In this document: positions 51,278 to 59,932 of the stretch, in pieces | Layout: each line of letters begins with the position of its first letter | How positions within the stretch are numbered: position 1 is the stretch's first letter | From: Clostridiales bacterium UBA1316 | Lineage (GTDB): Bacteria > Bacillota > Clostridia > Oscillospirales > Oscillospiraceae | Length of the DNA: 64,000 nt | Direction of reading: 5' to 3' | NCBI GenBank assembly: GCA_002307055.1 | Contig: DBTM01000061.1 | Location: 62,001-126,000, forward strand | The notes under the pieces: generated by a model | Seen by the model: the letters and a program-made list of their open reading frames with translations, nothing else | What the model was told of the DNA's origin: nothing | Databases searched by the model: none | Translations under genes and position numbers: made by a program

Positions 51278-51354
51278 AATAATCTCCTGATACCTAAAAT
51301 AATTATGATAATTATCGCATATACACCGGTTTTCAGCAACTGTTTATTTTGAGC

Positions 51355-51741
51355 TTAGCTGCCGTGATGGCTGCACTGATGCGCGTCGCTGCCTTGCCCA
51401 TGATGCGCTTCATGCTCTGCGCAGAGTTCACCGGTAGATATCAGTTTACCGCTGAGATACTTTTCAACAGCTTCTTGAGCGCCGCCTTTAGCACCTCTTA
51501 TGACATCGATACCCTGTCTGTTTAAATTCGCGACCGCACCGCCGCCGATACCGCCTGTAATAATGAGGGTGACGCCGAAGGTTTTCAGGAAATCCGGCAC
51601 GCAGCCGTTCTCATGATCACCGTTCTGCACAGAGCGGCTGCTGATAATTTTGCTGTTTTCCAGTTCATAGACGTTGAAATTCGCGCAATGACCAAAATGC
51701 TGGGATACTAAATCTCCTTCGCTAGCGACAGCGATTTTCAT
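51355..51741 (-). CDS. NifX/NifB-family (Mo/Fe cofactor-related) protein 2
   Basis: A 128-residue paralogue of the next gene. It has the canonical core VASEGDLVSQHFGHCANFNV and IITGGIGGGAVANLNRQGID, with the H-F-G-H-C motif thought to bind a metal cluster. A His/Cys-rich tail follows (AEHEAHHGQGSDAHQCSHHG). GGAGG precedes the ATG. Such proteins include the Desulfovibrio orange protein, which holds a Mo-Cu-S cluster. Confidence 0.9.
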   Translation of the reverse strand: MKIAVASEGDLVSQHFGHCANFNVYELENSKIISSRSVQNGDHENGCVPDFLKTFGVTLIITGGIGGGAVANLNRQGIDVIRGAKGGAQEAVEKYLSGKLISTGELCAEHEAHHGQGSDAHQCSHHGS

Positions 51742-51783
51742 AAGTGTGTTTCCTCCAAATATTTTCGTATTTATTTTGTAATA

Positions 51784-52620
51784 TCAGGTATTCATCGTTT
51801 TTTTTAGGAGCGTGCCGATACTGTTCAGACAAGAGACGTCAAGCATCTCTATTGCGCCAGCGTCACAAGCCCTCGATATCCTTGGGTCGATGGGCAGCTT
51901 GGCGAGGATGGCGAGCCCATGCTTTTCGGCTATTTCATCAATGTGGCTGTCGCCGAATATATTATAGTTTTTATCATTGTCAGGGCATTTAAAATACGAC
52001 ATATTTTCCACAAGTCCGATGATAGGAATATGCATCATCTCCGCCATTTTAACGGCTTTCGTGACGATCATGGAGACAAGCTCCTGCGGAGAGGTGACAA
52101 TAATAATACCGTCAACGGGAATCGATTGAAATACGGTGAGCGGGACATCTCCGGTACCTGGGGGCATATCAATGAACATAAAATCCACATCTGTCCAAAT
52201 GACGTCCGTCCAGAACTGCTTGACGGAATTGGCGATGACCGGACCTCTCCAGACAACGGGATCCGTTTCGTTTTGCAGGAGCAGATTGATGGACATCACG
52301 TCAATACCCGTTCGGCTTTTAACGGGATAGATTCCGAGCTCGCCGCCCGTGGCTTTATCCTTGAGCCCGAATACTTTTGGAATGGATGGGCCTGTGATGT
52401 CGGCATCGAGAATAGCCGAATGATACCCCATCCTGTTCATCGTCACAGCGAGCATTGACGTGACGAGAGATTTGCCGACGCCGCCTTTACCGCTGACCAC
52501 GGCAATGACTTTTTTAATTCGGCTTAATTCATGCGGCAGCGCGGAAAAATCGGGCTTTTCCTTTCTTTCTGCGCATTCCTCGCCGCAGGTTGAGCAGCTT
52601 TCGCTGCAAGTTTCGCTCAT
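51784..52620 (-). CDS. Mrp/NBP35-family Fe-S carrier ATPase
   Basis: A 278-residue P-loop ATPase. The start carries an extra cysteine motif (CSESCSTCGEEC), typical of NBP35-like forms. It has the deviant Walker A GKGGVGKS, DADITGPSIPK, DMPPGTGD, and the C-terminal VENMSYFKCP. The CxxC-type pair seen in many Mrp proteins is reduced to one Cys (FKCPDND). Function: carrying Fe-S or related clusters to apoproteins. AAGGAG precedes the ATG. Confidence 0.93.
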   Translation of the reverse strand: MSETCSESCSTCGEECAERKEKPDFSALPHELSRIKKVIAVVSGKGGVGKSLVTSMLAVTMNRMGYHSAILDADITGPSIPKVFGLKDKATGGELGIYPVKSRTGIDVMSINLLLQNETDPVVWRGPVIANSVKQFWTDVIWTDVDFMFIDMPPGTGDVPLTVFQSIPVDGIIIVTSPQELVSMIVTKAVKMAEMMHIPIIGLVENMSYFKCPDNDKNYNIFGDSHIDEIAEKHGLAILAKLPIDPRISRACDAGAIEMLDVSCLNSIGTLLKKTMNT

Positions 52621-52645
52621 GTGTTTTTCTCCTTTGAATGATAGA

Positions 52646-53467
52646 TTATATAGTCAGTGTACTTCCGCCCGACAGATATTCGATGGAAGCGCCCATCATA
52701 TCTTTAAGCTGCTGATATGCGCCGAGACCTGTGCAGTGGCATGTATAAAATTTTGCTTTTGTCCCAAGCAGAAAAGTGCCGATCTCACTGATGATCTCAG
52801 GGGTTTCGTATTGATCACGTGCCGGATTATATAAATGAAACCCACCGACAACCGTATCCGGGTAGCACCCGTTTTCTTTGCGGAAATGCTCCAGAATATT
52901 GACGATCCCGCAATGGGAGCAGCCGGCAATCAACACTGTTTTACCGCCGCTGCGAATGACGAGGTTCTGCTCGTGAACAAAATCATCCCCCGCCATGGCA
53001 TCACCGTCCTGTTTGAGCAGATCGGTATTGCCCGAAGGATTCAGTCTCAGGCAGCTGACCTTCGAAAACAGCTCCAATTCATCATCAATTTTGAGCTGCT
53101 TTCCGGGATAGACAAGGCGGTCGCAATGATCGAGCGTTTCAAGCCCGATAAACCGCACCGAGCCGTTTGCATAAGTCGCGTAATGCTTCTCAAATGCCTC
53201 GGCGCATATATAGACCTTGGCTTTATAATTTTGCAGCAGAAATGCCTTCAGCCCGCCGCCGTGGTCGGAGTGGCCATGTGAAATAACGGCAGTGTCCACC
53301 TGACTCAAGTCGACATCCAGCAGAAAAGCGTTAATGATATAGAGGTCACTCGCGCCGGTGTCAAAAATAATTTTATGATGATCTGTTTCAATATACAAGC
53401 TCAGTCCATGCTCACAGCCGAAATCCTCACTGATTGATGTATTTTCCGCAAGCGCTTTAATTATCAT
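52646..53467 (-). CDS. Metallo-beta-lactamase-fold hydrolase
   Basis: A 273-residue MBL-fold enzyme. Metal-binding SHGHSDHGGG is clear, with a later GCSHCGIVNI and a His near the end (YTCHCTG). The type is related to MptA/beta-RFAP-synthase-like entries (pterin or aminobenzene phosphoribosyl), but that label is often used loosely. Its ATG overlaps the DUF134 stop by four bases (ATGA), so the two are coupled. In Clostridia and archaea this family is often next to Mrp and NifX genes. Confidence 0.88.
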   Translation of the reverse strand: MIIKALAENTSISEDFGCEHGLSLYIETDHHKIIFDTGASDLYIINAFLLDVDLSQVDTAVISHGHSDHGGGLKAFLLQNYKAKVYICAEAFEKHYATYANGSVRFIGLETLDHCDRLVYPGKQLKIDDELELFSKVSCLRLNPSGNTDLLKQDGDAMAGDDFVHEQNLVIRSGGKTVLIAGCSHCGIVNILEHFRKENGCYPDTVVGGFHLYNPARDQYETPEIISEIGTFLLGTKAKFYTCHCTGLGAYQQLKDMMGASIEYLSGGSTLTI

Positions 53468-53862
53468 TCTGAACCCTCCATTTTCGGATGATCTGTTTCA
53501 TTGCTGGGCGTCTGATTTCTCCAGCAGTTCCGACGATAGCAGCAGCCGCTTATCCGGTCTGATTCGCTGCGGTCGCACAGTATATATTCACCGCCCTCTA
53601 TAAACAGTTCCTTGCCGTTGACCAGGGAATCGGCGAGCTTTTGCCTGGCATTGTTGTAGATACCCTGCACGGTCGTCCGCGCGACATTCATCTGTCCGGC
53701 GCATTCCTCCTGCGTCAATGCCTCCAAATCAATCAGCCGAATCGTCTCGTATTCGACAACCGACATGATAATGCGCTCAGCCTCCGTCGCAGGGTCGAGC
53801 GGTCCAAACCGGCTGCAGCCCGGCATCCGGCACACGCTTCTCCATTTTCTCGGCCTCGGCAT
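53464..53862 (-). CDS. DUF134 family DNA-binding protein, probable operon regulator
   Basis: A 132-residue protein of the DUF134 family. It starts with MPRPRKWRSVCRMPGC, includes YETIRLIDLEALTQEECAGQ and a sigma-region-4-like helix-turn-helix (MNVARTTVQGIYNNARQKLA), and ends with cysteine-containing SGCCYRRNCWR. These Cys residues may bind a metal or cluster. TAGGAGGTG precedes the ATG. It heads the operon and its promoter carries two palindromes, so autoregulation is likely. Confidence 0.88.
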   Translation of the reverse strand: MPRPRKWRSVCRMPGCSRFGPLDPATEAERIIMSVVEYETIRLIDLEALTQEECAGQMNVARTTVQGIYNNARQKLADSLVNGKELFIEGGEYILCDRSESDRISGCCYRRNCWRNQTPSNETDHPKMEGSE

Positions 53863-53879
53863 CGACGCACCTCCTAAGG

Positions 53880-53933
53880 TTTATGGCATATGTCATAAAC
53901 GCATTATATCGTATTATTGACATATGTCAATAA
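53880..53933. promoter_or_regulatory. Two 20-bp palindromes over the DUF134 promoter
   Basis: The perfect palindrome TTATTGACATATGTCAATAA (53914-53933) and the near-perfect TTTATGGCATATGTCATAAA (53880-53899) are centred 34 bp apart. On the minus strand, TTGACA of the first is the -35 box and TATAAT follows at 16 bp. The second palindrome lies just downstream of the -10. The layout is that of a repressor-bound promoter. Confidence 0.85.
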
Positions 53934-53968
53934 AAAATCCACTCTTTTTGAATGGATTTTAGATCGAA

Positions 53969-54637
53969 TCAGCTTTTTAGAGCCCGGCATAACAACCCAT
54001 ACAAATTTTTCAGTGCAAAATAGCTTTCCGATAATTGACCGACGAAGCAGGATGAAAAAAACGCTTCGTCCGGTAAGCTTGTCCGCCCAACCCACCAGCT
54101 TTTTCTGTTGAGCCAATTTTTAAGCTGCGGCGGCGCGGCAGGGAAGTGCTCCTTTTTGAAGCTGTCGCCCTCAAGCTGAAATATACCATCTGCTTCTATT
54201 CTTGTGATGATTTCTATAAATTGTTTTTCGTTCTCCAATACGGCGTCCCGCAGCCTCGTCATGCCTTGCGTTGTCCGATGGTAAAGCTGCAAGCCGTATC
54301 TGTATCCATCATAGGAAGCATCCATAAAAAAGCCCGGGATATCCGTGTCGCGTCCCGTTTCGGCGCAGAAATGCAGATACATATATGTCTTAATAGGGTC
54401 GGATTGAGCAAAACGCGCGTCGTTATAAGCGCCCGATACGCAGCGTGACGACTTAACACAGATCGTCTGATCAATCTCCAGCATCACCGGCACAAGCGCG
54501 CTGTACAGCTCGCGCAGCGGCGCTTTGACATGCTCATTGTAAAGCGCCTTGTTCGCCTCAAAATTCGATTTGCTGTTATCCAGACAAATGCTCAGGAAGT
54601 ATTCAAGCGTTTTCTCTGTAAAGCCTTGAAATGACAT
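53969..54637 (-). CDS. DUF2461 family protein
   Basis: A 222-residue cytoplasmic protein. It has the family's N-terminal FSANK-like part (LDNSKSNFEANKALYNEHVKAP) and ends with WWVGRTSLPDEAFF. DUF2461/TIGR02453 proteins are widespread and of unknown function. It follows the AlkZ-related gene by 17 bases and probably shares its transcript. CGGAG precedes the ATG. Confidence 0.85.
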   Translation of the reverse strand: MSFQGFTEKTLEYFLSICLDNSKSNFEANKALYNEHVKAPLRELYSALVPVMLEIDQTICVKSSRCVSGAYNDARFAQSDPIKTYMYLHFCAETGRDTDIPGFFMDASYDGYRYGLQLYHRTTQGMTRLRDAVLENEKQFIEIITRIEADGIFQLEGDSFKKEHFPAAPPQLKNWLNRKSWWVGRTSLPDEAFFSSCFVGQLSESYFALKNLYGLLCRALKS

Positions 54638-54654
54638 AAGTAACTCCGATCAAA

Positions 54655-55326
54655 TTATAAATTAAACAGCAGCCTCTCGACCTGTTCAATATCAATACTA
54701 TTGTCCATAGCGGCGCAGTGCGCGAGAATTTTCGCTCTGGCTTCAGCTGTTGATAACAGCGGCTCTTTCAGCCAATCACCGGCCCAGCTATCAACCAGAC
54801 AATAGGTATTCGCGGGCCAGCCGTATTCCAGACCGTCGAAGCTCACTTTTCGTCTGTTGCCGCAGACAGTGATGTAAAATTCTTTTTGAAGTGTCACGAT
54901 TGCCCCGTCCACGGCGGAGGCGCCGTCCTTCTTGGTGACGCCCATTTGCTTGCGGATATCCCCGGTATCAAGAGAATTGCCGGACTCAAATAATTGATAT
55001 ACATCCAGAACCGTCTTTTTGACGTATCCGCTCCTATAGCGCTCCTCAATTGTTCCGTCGGGGCGGCAGGCGGAGTAAAAAAGCGGGTAAAGCTTTTGTG
55101 AGATGAACCCCTTGTGCCCGCCGACAATATTGCCGAAAGCCAGATGCTTTTCCGCCGCGGCGCGGTCCTTCCACTGCCACGGGTCGGTATCCTCATCACC
55201 GGTATGCCACTGGAACGGTGCCGTCAAGCTACCGAGCTTCGGAAAGCCCTCTAAAAATTTACCTGAAAAGGCCATGACACCCGTTTCGTCCATATATGCC
55301 AGGAAATCCGAATAGGTCTTCAGCAT
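54655..55326 (-). CDS. AlkZ/YcaQ-related winged-helix protein
   Basis: A 223-residue protein with TYSDFLAYMDETG, EKHLAFGNIVGGHKGFISQK, a helix-rich core and NTYCLVDSWAGDWLKE. It resembles Clostridial proteins described as AlkZ-related, distant from interstrand crosslink DNA glycosylases of the HTH_42 family. The catalytic QxQ/QxD motif of the true AlkZ enzymes is not seen, so no glycosylase activity is claimed. The ATG at 55326 follows AAGAGGGG. Confidence 0.7.
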   Translation of the reverse strand: MLKTYSDFLAYMDETGVMAFSGKFLEGFPKLGSLTAPFQWHTGDEDTDPWQWKDRAAAEKHLAFGNIVGGHKGFISQKLYPLFYSACRPDGTIEERYRSGYVKKTVLDVYQLFESGNSLDTGDIRKQMGVTKKDGASAVDGAIVTLQKEFYITVCGNRRKVSFDGLEYGWPANTYCLVDSWAGDWLKEPLLSTAEARAKILAHCAAMDNSIDIEQVERLLFNL

Positions 55327-55437
55327 AAAACCCCTCTTTATTTCTGTAAATGATAGCGTAAATCCAACCCATATCATCAATATAGCATATGATGTGAATG
55401 TTTTCCATTACCTAATGATGGTTTTCTTATAAAGCAA

Positions 55438-55465
55438 AAGAATCCCCTCTGGCGAGGGGATTCTT
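55438..55465 (-). terminator. Terminator at the end of the branched-chain amino-acid operon
   Basis: A perfect 12-bp stem (AAGAATCCCCTC, GAGGGGATTCTT) with a TGGC loop, ten bases past the leuB stop, followed on the minus strand by CTTTTGCTTT. Confidence 0.88.
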
Positions 55466-55474
55466 GATAATGAC

Positions 55475-56548
55475 TTATTTCAGTTCATCCAATATCTCTT
55501 TTATCATCTGGGAGCAGGATAGCACACTTTCTCCGGGCAGGGCGATATCCGCTGTGCGCATGCCTTTGGCGAGGACGCGTGACACCGCGTTTTCAATGTA
55601 TTGCGCCGCTTCCTCCTGGCTGAAGGACAGGCGCATCATCATGGCAGCCGACAGGATGGTTGCAATAGGATTGGCTTTGTCCTGTCCGGCGATGTCGGGC
55701 GCGGAGCCGTGGATGGGCTCATACATGCCGCGTTTCGTCTCACCCAGTGAAGCCGACGGGAGGAGGCCGATGGAACCGGTAATCTGAGAGGCTTCATCCG
55801 AGAGAATATCGCCGAACATATTGCTTGTCACGACGACGTCAAACTGCTTCGGGTTTTTGACGAGCTGCATGGCGGCGTTGTCAACAAGCATATCGGTGAG
55901 CTGGACGTCGGGATAATTTGCGCCGAGCTTGTGGATGACCTCGCGCCACAGGCGGGAGCTTTCAAGGACATTGGCTTTGTCGATGCTGATGAGCTTTTTG
56001 CCGCGTGCTCTGGCGAGCTCAAAAGCGATGATACCGATGCGTTCGACCTCCATTTCGCTGTAGCATTCGGTATCAAAGGCTTCGGGGCCGTATGGACCGT
56101 TTTTTCTGCCGTTTTCACCGAAATACATGCCGCCGGTGAGCTCGCGGACGATGACCATGTCAAACCCGGCGTCGGCGACTTCCTTTTTTAAAGGGCAGGC
56201 AGTCTTCAGCTCGGGCAGGAGCTTGGCGGGACGAATGTTGGCGTAAAGGCCGAGTTCCTTGCGGATGCCCAGGAGCGCCTTTTCGGGACGCAGATTTCCG
56301 GGGAGGATATCCCATTTCGGGCCGCCGACAGCACCAAGCAACACACTGTTGCTTTCCAGGCAAATCTGTATTGTCTCCTTCGGGAGCGGTGTGCCCAAAT
56401 AATCAATTGCCGCGCCGCCCGCTTTTGCTTTTTTAAATACGAAATTCGCCTTGTATTTTTTCCCGGCGAGCTTGAGCACCTCAATGGCAGCGTTGACGAT
56501 TTCGGGACCGATACCGTCGCCTTCAATGACAGCAATGTTATAGTTCAT
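55475..56548 (-). CDS. leuB: 3-isopropylmalate dehydrogenase
   Basis: A 357-residue NAD-dependent decarboxylating dehydrogenase. It has IEGDGIGPEIV, LLGAVGGPKWD, REKALL-type RPEKALLGIRKELGLYANIRP and the family signature NMFGDILSDEASQITGSIGL. It catalyses the third step of leucine synthesis and, with citramalate-derived substrate, the matching step for isoleucine. AAAGGA precedes the ATG. Last gene of the operon. Confidence 0.97.
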   Translation of the reverse strand: MNYNIAVIEGDGIGPEIVNAAIEVLKLAGKKYKANFVFKKAKAGGAAIDYLGTPLPKETIQICLESNSVLLGAVGGPKWDILPGNLRPEKALLGIRKELGLYANIRPAKLLPELKTACPLKKEVADAGFDMVIVRELTGGMYFGENGRKNGPYGPEAFDTECYSEMEVERIGIIAFELARARGKKLISIDKANVLESSRLWREVIHKLGANYPDVQLTDMLVDNAAMQLVKNPKQFDVVVTSNMFGDILSDEASQITGSIGLLPSASLGETKRGMYEPIHGSAPDIAGQDKANPIATILSAAMMMRLSFSQEEAAQYIENAVSRVLAKGMRTADIALPGESVLSCSQMIKEILDELK

Positions 56549-56583
56549 TTACATAACCGTTCCTTTCTGCTTGAAACAATCTT

Positions 56584-57063
56584 TCAAGCTTTTTCCTTGA
56601 TTGAATTGAGCAGTCCGCCCGCGTTGATGATGCTCTGTAAAAACGGCGGAAATGGCGCAAATTTTGTGACTGTGTTTTTTGTCACGTTCTTCAGCTCACC
56701 TTTGTCAATATCAATTTCGACCTGATCACCCTCGCTGATATCAGCATCGCACTCAATGATCGGTAATCCGATATTGAGTGCATTTCGATAAAAAATACGC
56801 GCAAAGCTCTTCGCGACAACAGCCGCAATGCCGGATTCTTTAATGGCGAGCGGCGCGTGTTCGCGGGAGGAGCCGCAGCCGAAATTACTACCCGCGGCCA
56901 TAATATCACCCTTTTTGACACGGCTGACAAACGTCGCGTCAATGTCTTCCATGCAGTGAGCCGCCAGCTCTTTGGCGTTAGCCGTATTGAGGTATCGCGC
57001 GGGGATGATAACATCCGTATCCACATTGTCACCATACCGGATGACGTGGCCTTTTAATATCAT
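56584..57063 (-). CDS. leuD: 3-isopropylmalate dehydratase small subunit
   Basis: A 159-residue aconitase-like swivel domain of the short, archaeal/Clostridial type. It has YGDNVDTDVIIPARYL, SNFGCGSSREHAPLAIK and KSFARIFYRNALNIGLP. It forms the dehydratase with LeuC and works on isopropylmalate and citramalate. GAGGAGTG precedes the ATG. Confidence 0.97.
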   Translation of the reverse strand: MILKGHVIRYGDNVDTDVIIPARYLNTANAKELAAHCMEDIDATFVSRVKKGDIMAAGSNFGCGSSREHAPLAIKESGIAAVVAKSFARIFYRNALNIGLPIIECDADISEGDQVEIDIDKGELKNVTKNTVTKFAPFPPFLQSIINAGGLLNSIKEKA

Positions 57064-57099
57064 ATTGTTACACTCCTCTTTTTATTCCGTCCAAAGCGA

Positions 57100-58362
57100 T
57101 TATACTGCCGCCGCAATCTTACCCGCTATCGCCGAGGCTGCCGCCACTGCCGGACTGGCGAGATAAACCTCGCTCTCGGGATGACCCATCCGCCCGACAA
57201 AGTTGCGGTTTGTCGTAGCGACACAGCGCTCGCCTTTAGCGAGAATACCCATGTGTCCGCCGAGGCAAGGCCCGCAGGTCGGTGTGGATACGGCGCAGCC
57301 GGACTCGATAAATATTTTCAGGAGTCCCATTTCCATCGCGTCGAGATAGATTTTTTGCGTCGCCGGGAAGATAAGGCAGCGGATGTGTTTGGCGACCTTT
57401 TTACCTTTGAGTATTTCGGCGGCAATGATGAGGTCCTCAAGCCTGCCGTTTGTGCAGGAGCCGATGACAACCTGGTCAATCCGGATGTCCGGCATATTAT
57501 CGATTTCGTCAAAGGTCTTCGCGTTCTCCGGCAGATGCGGGAAGGCAACCGTCTGTTTGATTTTTGATAAGTCGATGTCAATTACCTGATCATATTCAGC
57601 GTCTGCGTCAGCCGCGCAAACAACCGGTTTGCGGTTTGTGCGCGCGCTGACGAATTCGAGTGTCTGAGCATCGACCGGGAAAATGCCGTTTTTTGCGCCG
57701 CCCTCAATGGCCATATTGGCGATGCAGAGCCGGTCGCTCATCGTGAGGCTGGCAACGCCCTCGCCGGAAAACTCCATTGATTTGTAAAGCGCGCCGTCGA
57801 CGCCGATGATCCCCAGAATGTGGAGGATAACATCCTTGCCCCAAACATTTTTAGAGAGTTTTCCCGTGAGATTAAATTTGATAGCCGAAGGCACCTTCAG
57901 CCAAACCTTGCCTGTAGCCATGCCCGCTGCCATGTCGGTGGAGCCGACGCCTGTCGAAAACGCGCCGAGCGCGCCGTAGGTGCAGGTGTGGCTGTCCGCG
58001 CCGATGACGAGATCACCGCAAATCACCATCCCTTTTTCCGGCAGCAGCGCATGCTCAACGCCCATTTCGCCGACGTCAAAGAAGTTCACCACACCCTTAT
58101 CCAAAGCAAACTCTCTGATTTGTTTGGACTGCTCGGCTGCCTTGATGTCCTTGTTCGGTACAAAATGGTCCATAACGAAAACAACCTTGTTTTTATCATA
58201 TACGCAGCCGCAGCCGGCTTTATTGAATTCGTTAATAGCAACCGGTGTCGTGATGTCGTTGCCGAGCACCAGATCAAGATCCGCCATGATGATCTGCCCC
58301 GCCGTGACGGTTTTCTCCCCGCAGTGAGCCGCTAATATCTTTTGAGTCATGGTCATTCCCAT
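57100..58362 (-). CDS. leuC: 3-isopropylmalate dehydratase large subunit
   Basis: A 420-residue aconitase-family subunit with [4Fe-4S] ligands in VIGSCTNGRLEDL and PTCGPCLGGHMG, and GADSHTCTYGALGAF earlier. The short length is typical of the archaeal/Clostridial HacA/LeuC type that also handles citramalate-derived acids. The ATG at 58362 has GGAGG nine bases upstream; the earlier frame extension is a shadow of cimA. The neighbouring cimA stop lies one base away. Confidence 0.96.
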   Translation of the reverse strand: MGMTMTQKILAAHCGEKTVTAGQIIMADLDLVLGNDITTPVAINEFNKAGCGCVYDKNKVVFVMDHFVPNKDIKAAEQSKQIREFALDKGVVNFFDVGEMGVEHALLPEKGMVICGDLVIGADSHTCTYGALGAFSTGVGSTDMAAGMATGKVWLKVPSAIKFNLTGKLSKNVWGKDVILHILGIIGVDGALYKSMEFSGEGVASLTMSDRLCIANMAIEGGAKNGIFPVDAQTLEFVSARTNRKPVVCAADADAEYDQVIDIDLSKIKQTVAFPHLPENAKTFDEIDNMPDIRIDQVVIGSCTNGRLEDLIIAAEILKGKKVAKHIRCLIFPATQKIYLDAMEMGLLKIFIESGCAVSTPTCGPCLGGHMGILAKGERCVATTNRNFVGRMGHPESEVYLASPAVAAASAIAGKIAAAV

Positions 58363-58363
58363 G

Positions 58364-59932
58364 TTAATTTTCCTCCATGCACAATTTATATTCCAATGAG
58401 TCGACGAGGGCGGCGAAGCTGGCGCCGATGATATCGGTGGATACGCCGACGGTGATCCATTTGCGGTGACCGTCGGTACTCTCAATTAATACGCGGACGC
58501 CGGATCCTGTCGCGTTTCCGGTTTCGAGAACACGGACTTTGTAATCGATCAGGTGAACGCCGGACAATACGGGGAAGAAGACGCAAAGCGCTTTACGCAG
58601 AGCCAGATCAAGCGCGTTGACAGGGCCGTTGCCCGGTGAAGCGGTTGTCTCCGAAAAGCCGTCCACATTTATTTTTATCATAGCAAAAGAATTTTGTTCA
58701 CCGGTCGGCGCGGGGGATTCGCTGGTGGCTTTATACATGTTGAGCTCGAAATGCGGTTTAAACTGACCAATCACTTTTTTAACCATCAGCTCAAAGCTGG
58801 CGTCCGCCGCTTCAAACTGGTATCCCTCGTGCTCAAGCTCCTTGAGTTTTTCGAGTATTGCCGTTGTCTCCGGACTGTCTTTAGTGAGCTGCGGCGCGAT
58901 ATCTTTTATTTTAAGGAGAACTGCTTTTTTCCCCGAAACCTCGGAGAGCAGGAACTTTCTGGCGTTGCCGACGAGTGCGGGATCAATATGCTCGAACGAG
59001 CGCGAGAGCTTATCGACGCCGTCAATATGCATACCGCCCTTGTGCGCAAAAGCGCTCTCGCCGACATATGGCTTATTATTTGCTACCGTTATGTTCGCAA
59101 TCTCAGCGATCTTGATTTCCGTCTCGCTCAGCCTTTCAAGGTTGCCCTCTATACAGTTGTAGCCACCCTTGAGCTGCAGGTTCGGTATGATGACCGAGAG
59201 GTCGGCGTTCCCGCAGCGTTCTCCGATCCCCATAAAGGTCCCCTGCACATGGCACGCGCCCGCTTCGACAGCCATCATGGAATTGGCTGCGGCGCAGCCG
59301 GTGTCATTGTGGCAATGAATGCCGATGCGCATGTCGGGAAACCTTTCCTTAACGGTCTTGACGATGGTATATACCTGCATCGGCAGTGATCCGCCGTTCG
59401 TGTCGCAGAGCACGAGCGCGTCAGCTCCGCCCTGAGCGGCGGCAGTTAAAACCTGCATCGCGTAATCCGGGTTGTTATGGTAACCGTCAAAAAAGTGCTC
59501 GGCGTCAAAAATAACCTCTTTGCCTTTACTTTTAAAGAAACTGATTGTTTCCCGGACGCAGCTTAAATTTTCTTCCAGCGTTGTACCCAGTATTTCCGTC
59601 ACATGCAGGTCCCAGGACTTCCCGAAAACAGCGACACAAGAGGTGTTCGCGGCAAGGAGAGACACGACATTGCTGTCGTCCTCGACGGCAATGTTTTTCC
59701 GTTTCGTACTTCCGAAAGCGACGAGCTTCGCGTTTTCCAGCTTTAAATCGGCAGCGGACCTGAAAAAATCCATATCCTTTGGGTTGGAACCGGGATTCCC
59801 GGCTTCAATATAACGGACACCAAATTCGTCCAGCGTTTTTACAACAGCCAATTTATCGGAGACCGAAAACGATATGCCTTCCGTCTGCGCCCCGTCTCGG
59901 AGAGTTGTATCAAACATCTCCAGTTTCAGCAC
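58364..59932 (-). CDS. cimA: Citramalate synthase
   Basis: A 522-residue HMGL-family synthase condensing pyruvate and acetyl-CoA to (R)-citramalate, the entry to the threonine-independent isoleucine pathway. The pattern LEMFDTTLRDGAQTEGISFS, HFFDGYHNNPDYA, CHNDTGCAAANS and GIGERCGNADL is typical of the CimA clade rather than LeuA. The C-terminal half is the LeuA-type allosteric domain. The GTG at 59932 follows GGAGAG; an earlier TTG overlaps that site. It overlaps leuA by 23 bases. Confidence 0.92.
   Translation of the reverse strand: MLKLEMFDTTLRDGAQTEGISFSVSDKLAVVKTLDEFGVRYIEAGNPGSNPKDMDFFRSAADLKLENAKLVAFGSTKRKNIAVEDDSNVVSLLAANTSCVAVFGKSWDLHVTEILGTTLEENLSCVRETISFFKSKGKEVIFDAEHFFDGYHNNPDYAMQVLTAAAQGGADALVLCDTNGGSLPMQVYTIVKTVKERFPDMRIGIHCHNDTGCAAANSMMAVEAGACHVQGTFMGIGERCGNADLSVIIPNLQLKGGYNCIEGNLERLSETEIKIAEIANITVANNKPYVGESAFAHKGGMHIDGVDKLSRSFEHIDPALVGNARKFLLSEVSGKKAVLLKIKDIAPQLTKDSPETTAILEKLKELEHEGYQFEAADASFELMVKKVIGQFKPHFELNMYKATSESPAPTGEQNSFAMIKINVDGFSETTASPGNGPVNALDLALRKALCVFFPVLSGVHLIDYKVRVLETGNATGSGVRVLIESTDGHRKWITVGVSTDIIGASFAALVDSLEYKLCMEEN

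Noticed and set aside
50894..51741. Nitrogen-fixation locus
   Set aside because: NifX-like proteins alone are widespread outside nitrogen fixers and no nifH/D/K is present in the window.
54655..55326. True AlkZ DNA glycosylase
   Set aside because: The catalytic QxQ/QxD motif is not visible and the protein is shorter than AlkZ; only a distant relation is claimed.
58694..59389. 231-residue plus-strand frame inside cimA
   Set aside because: Complementary shadow of a GC-rich conserved gene with no domain signature.
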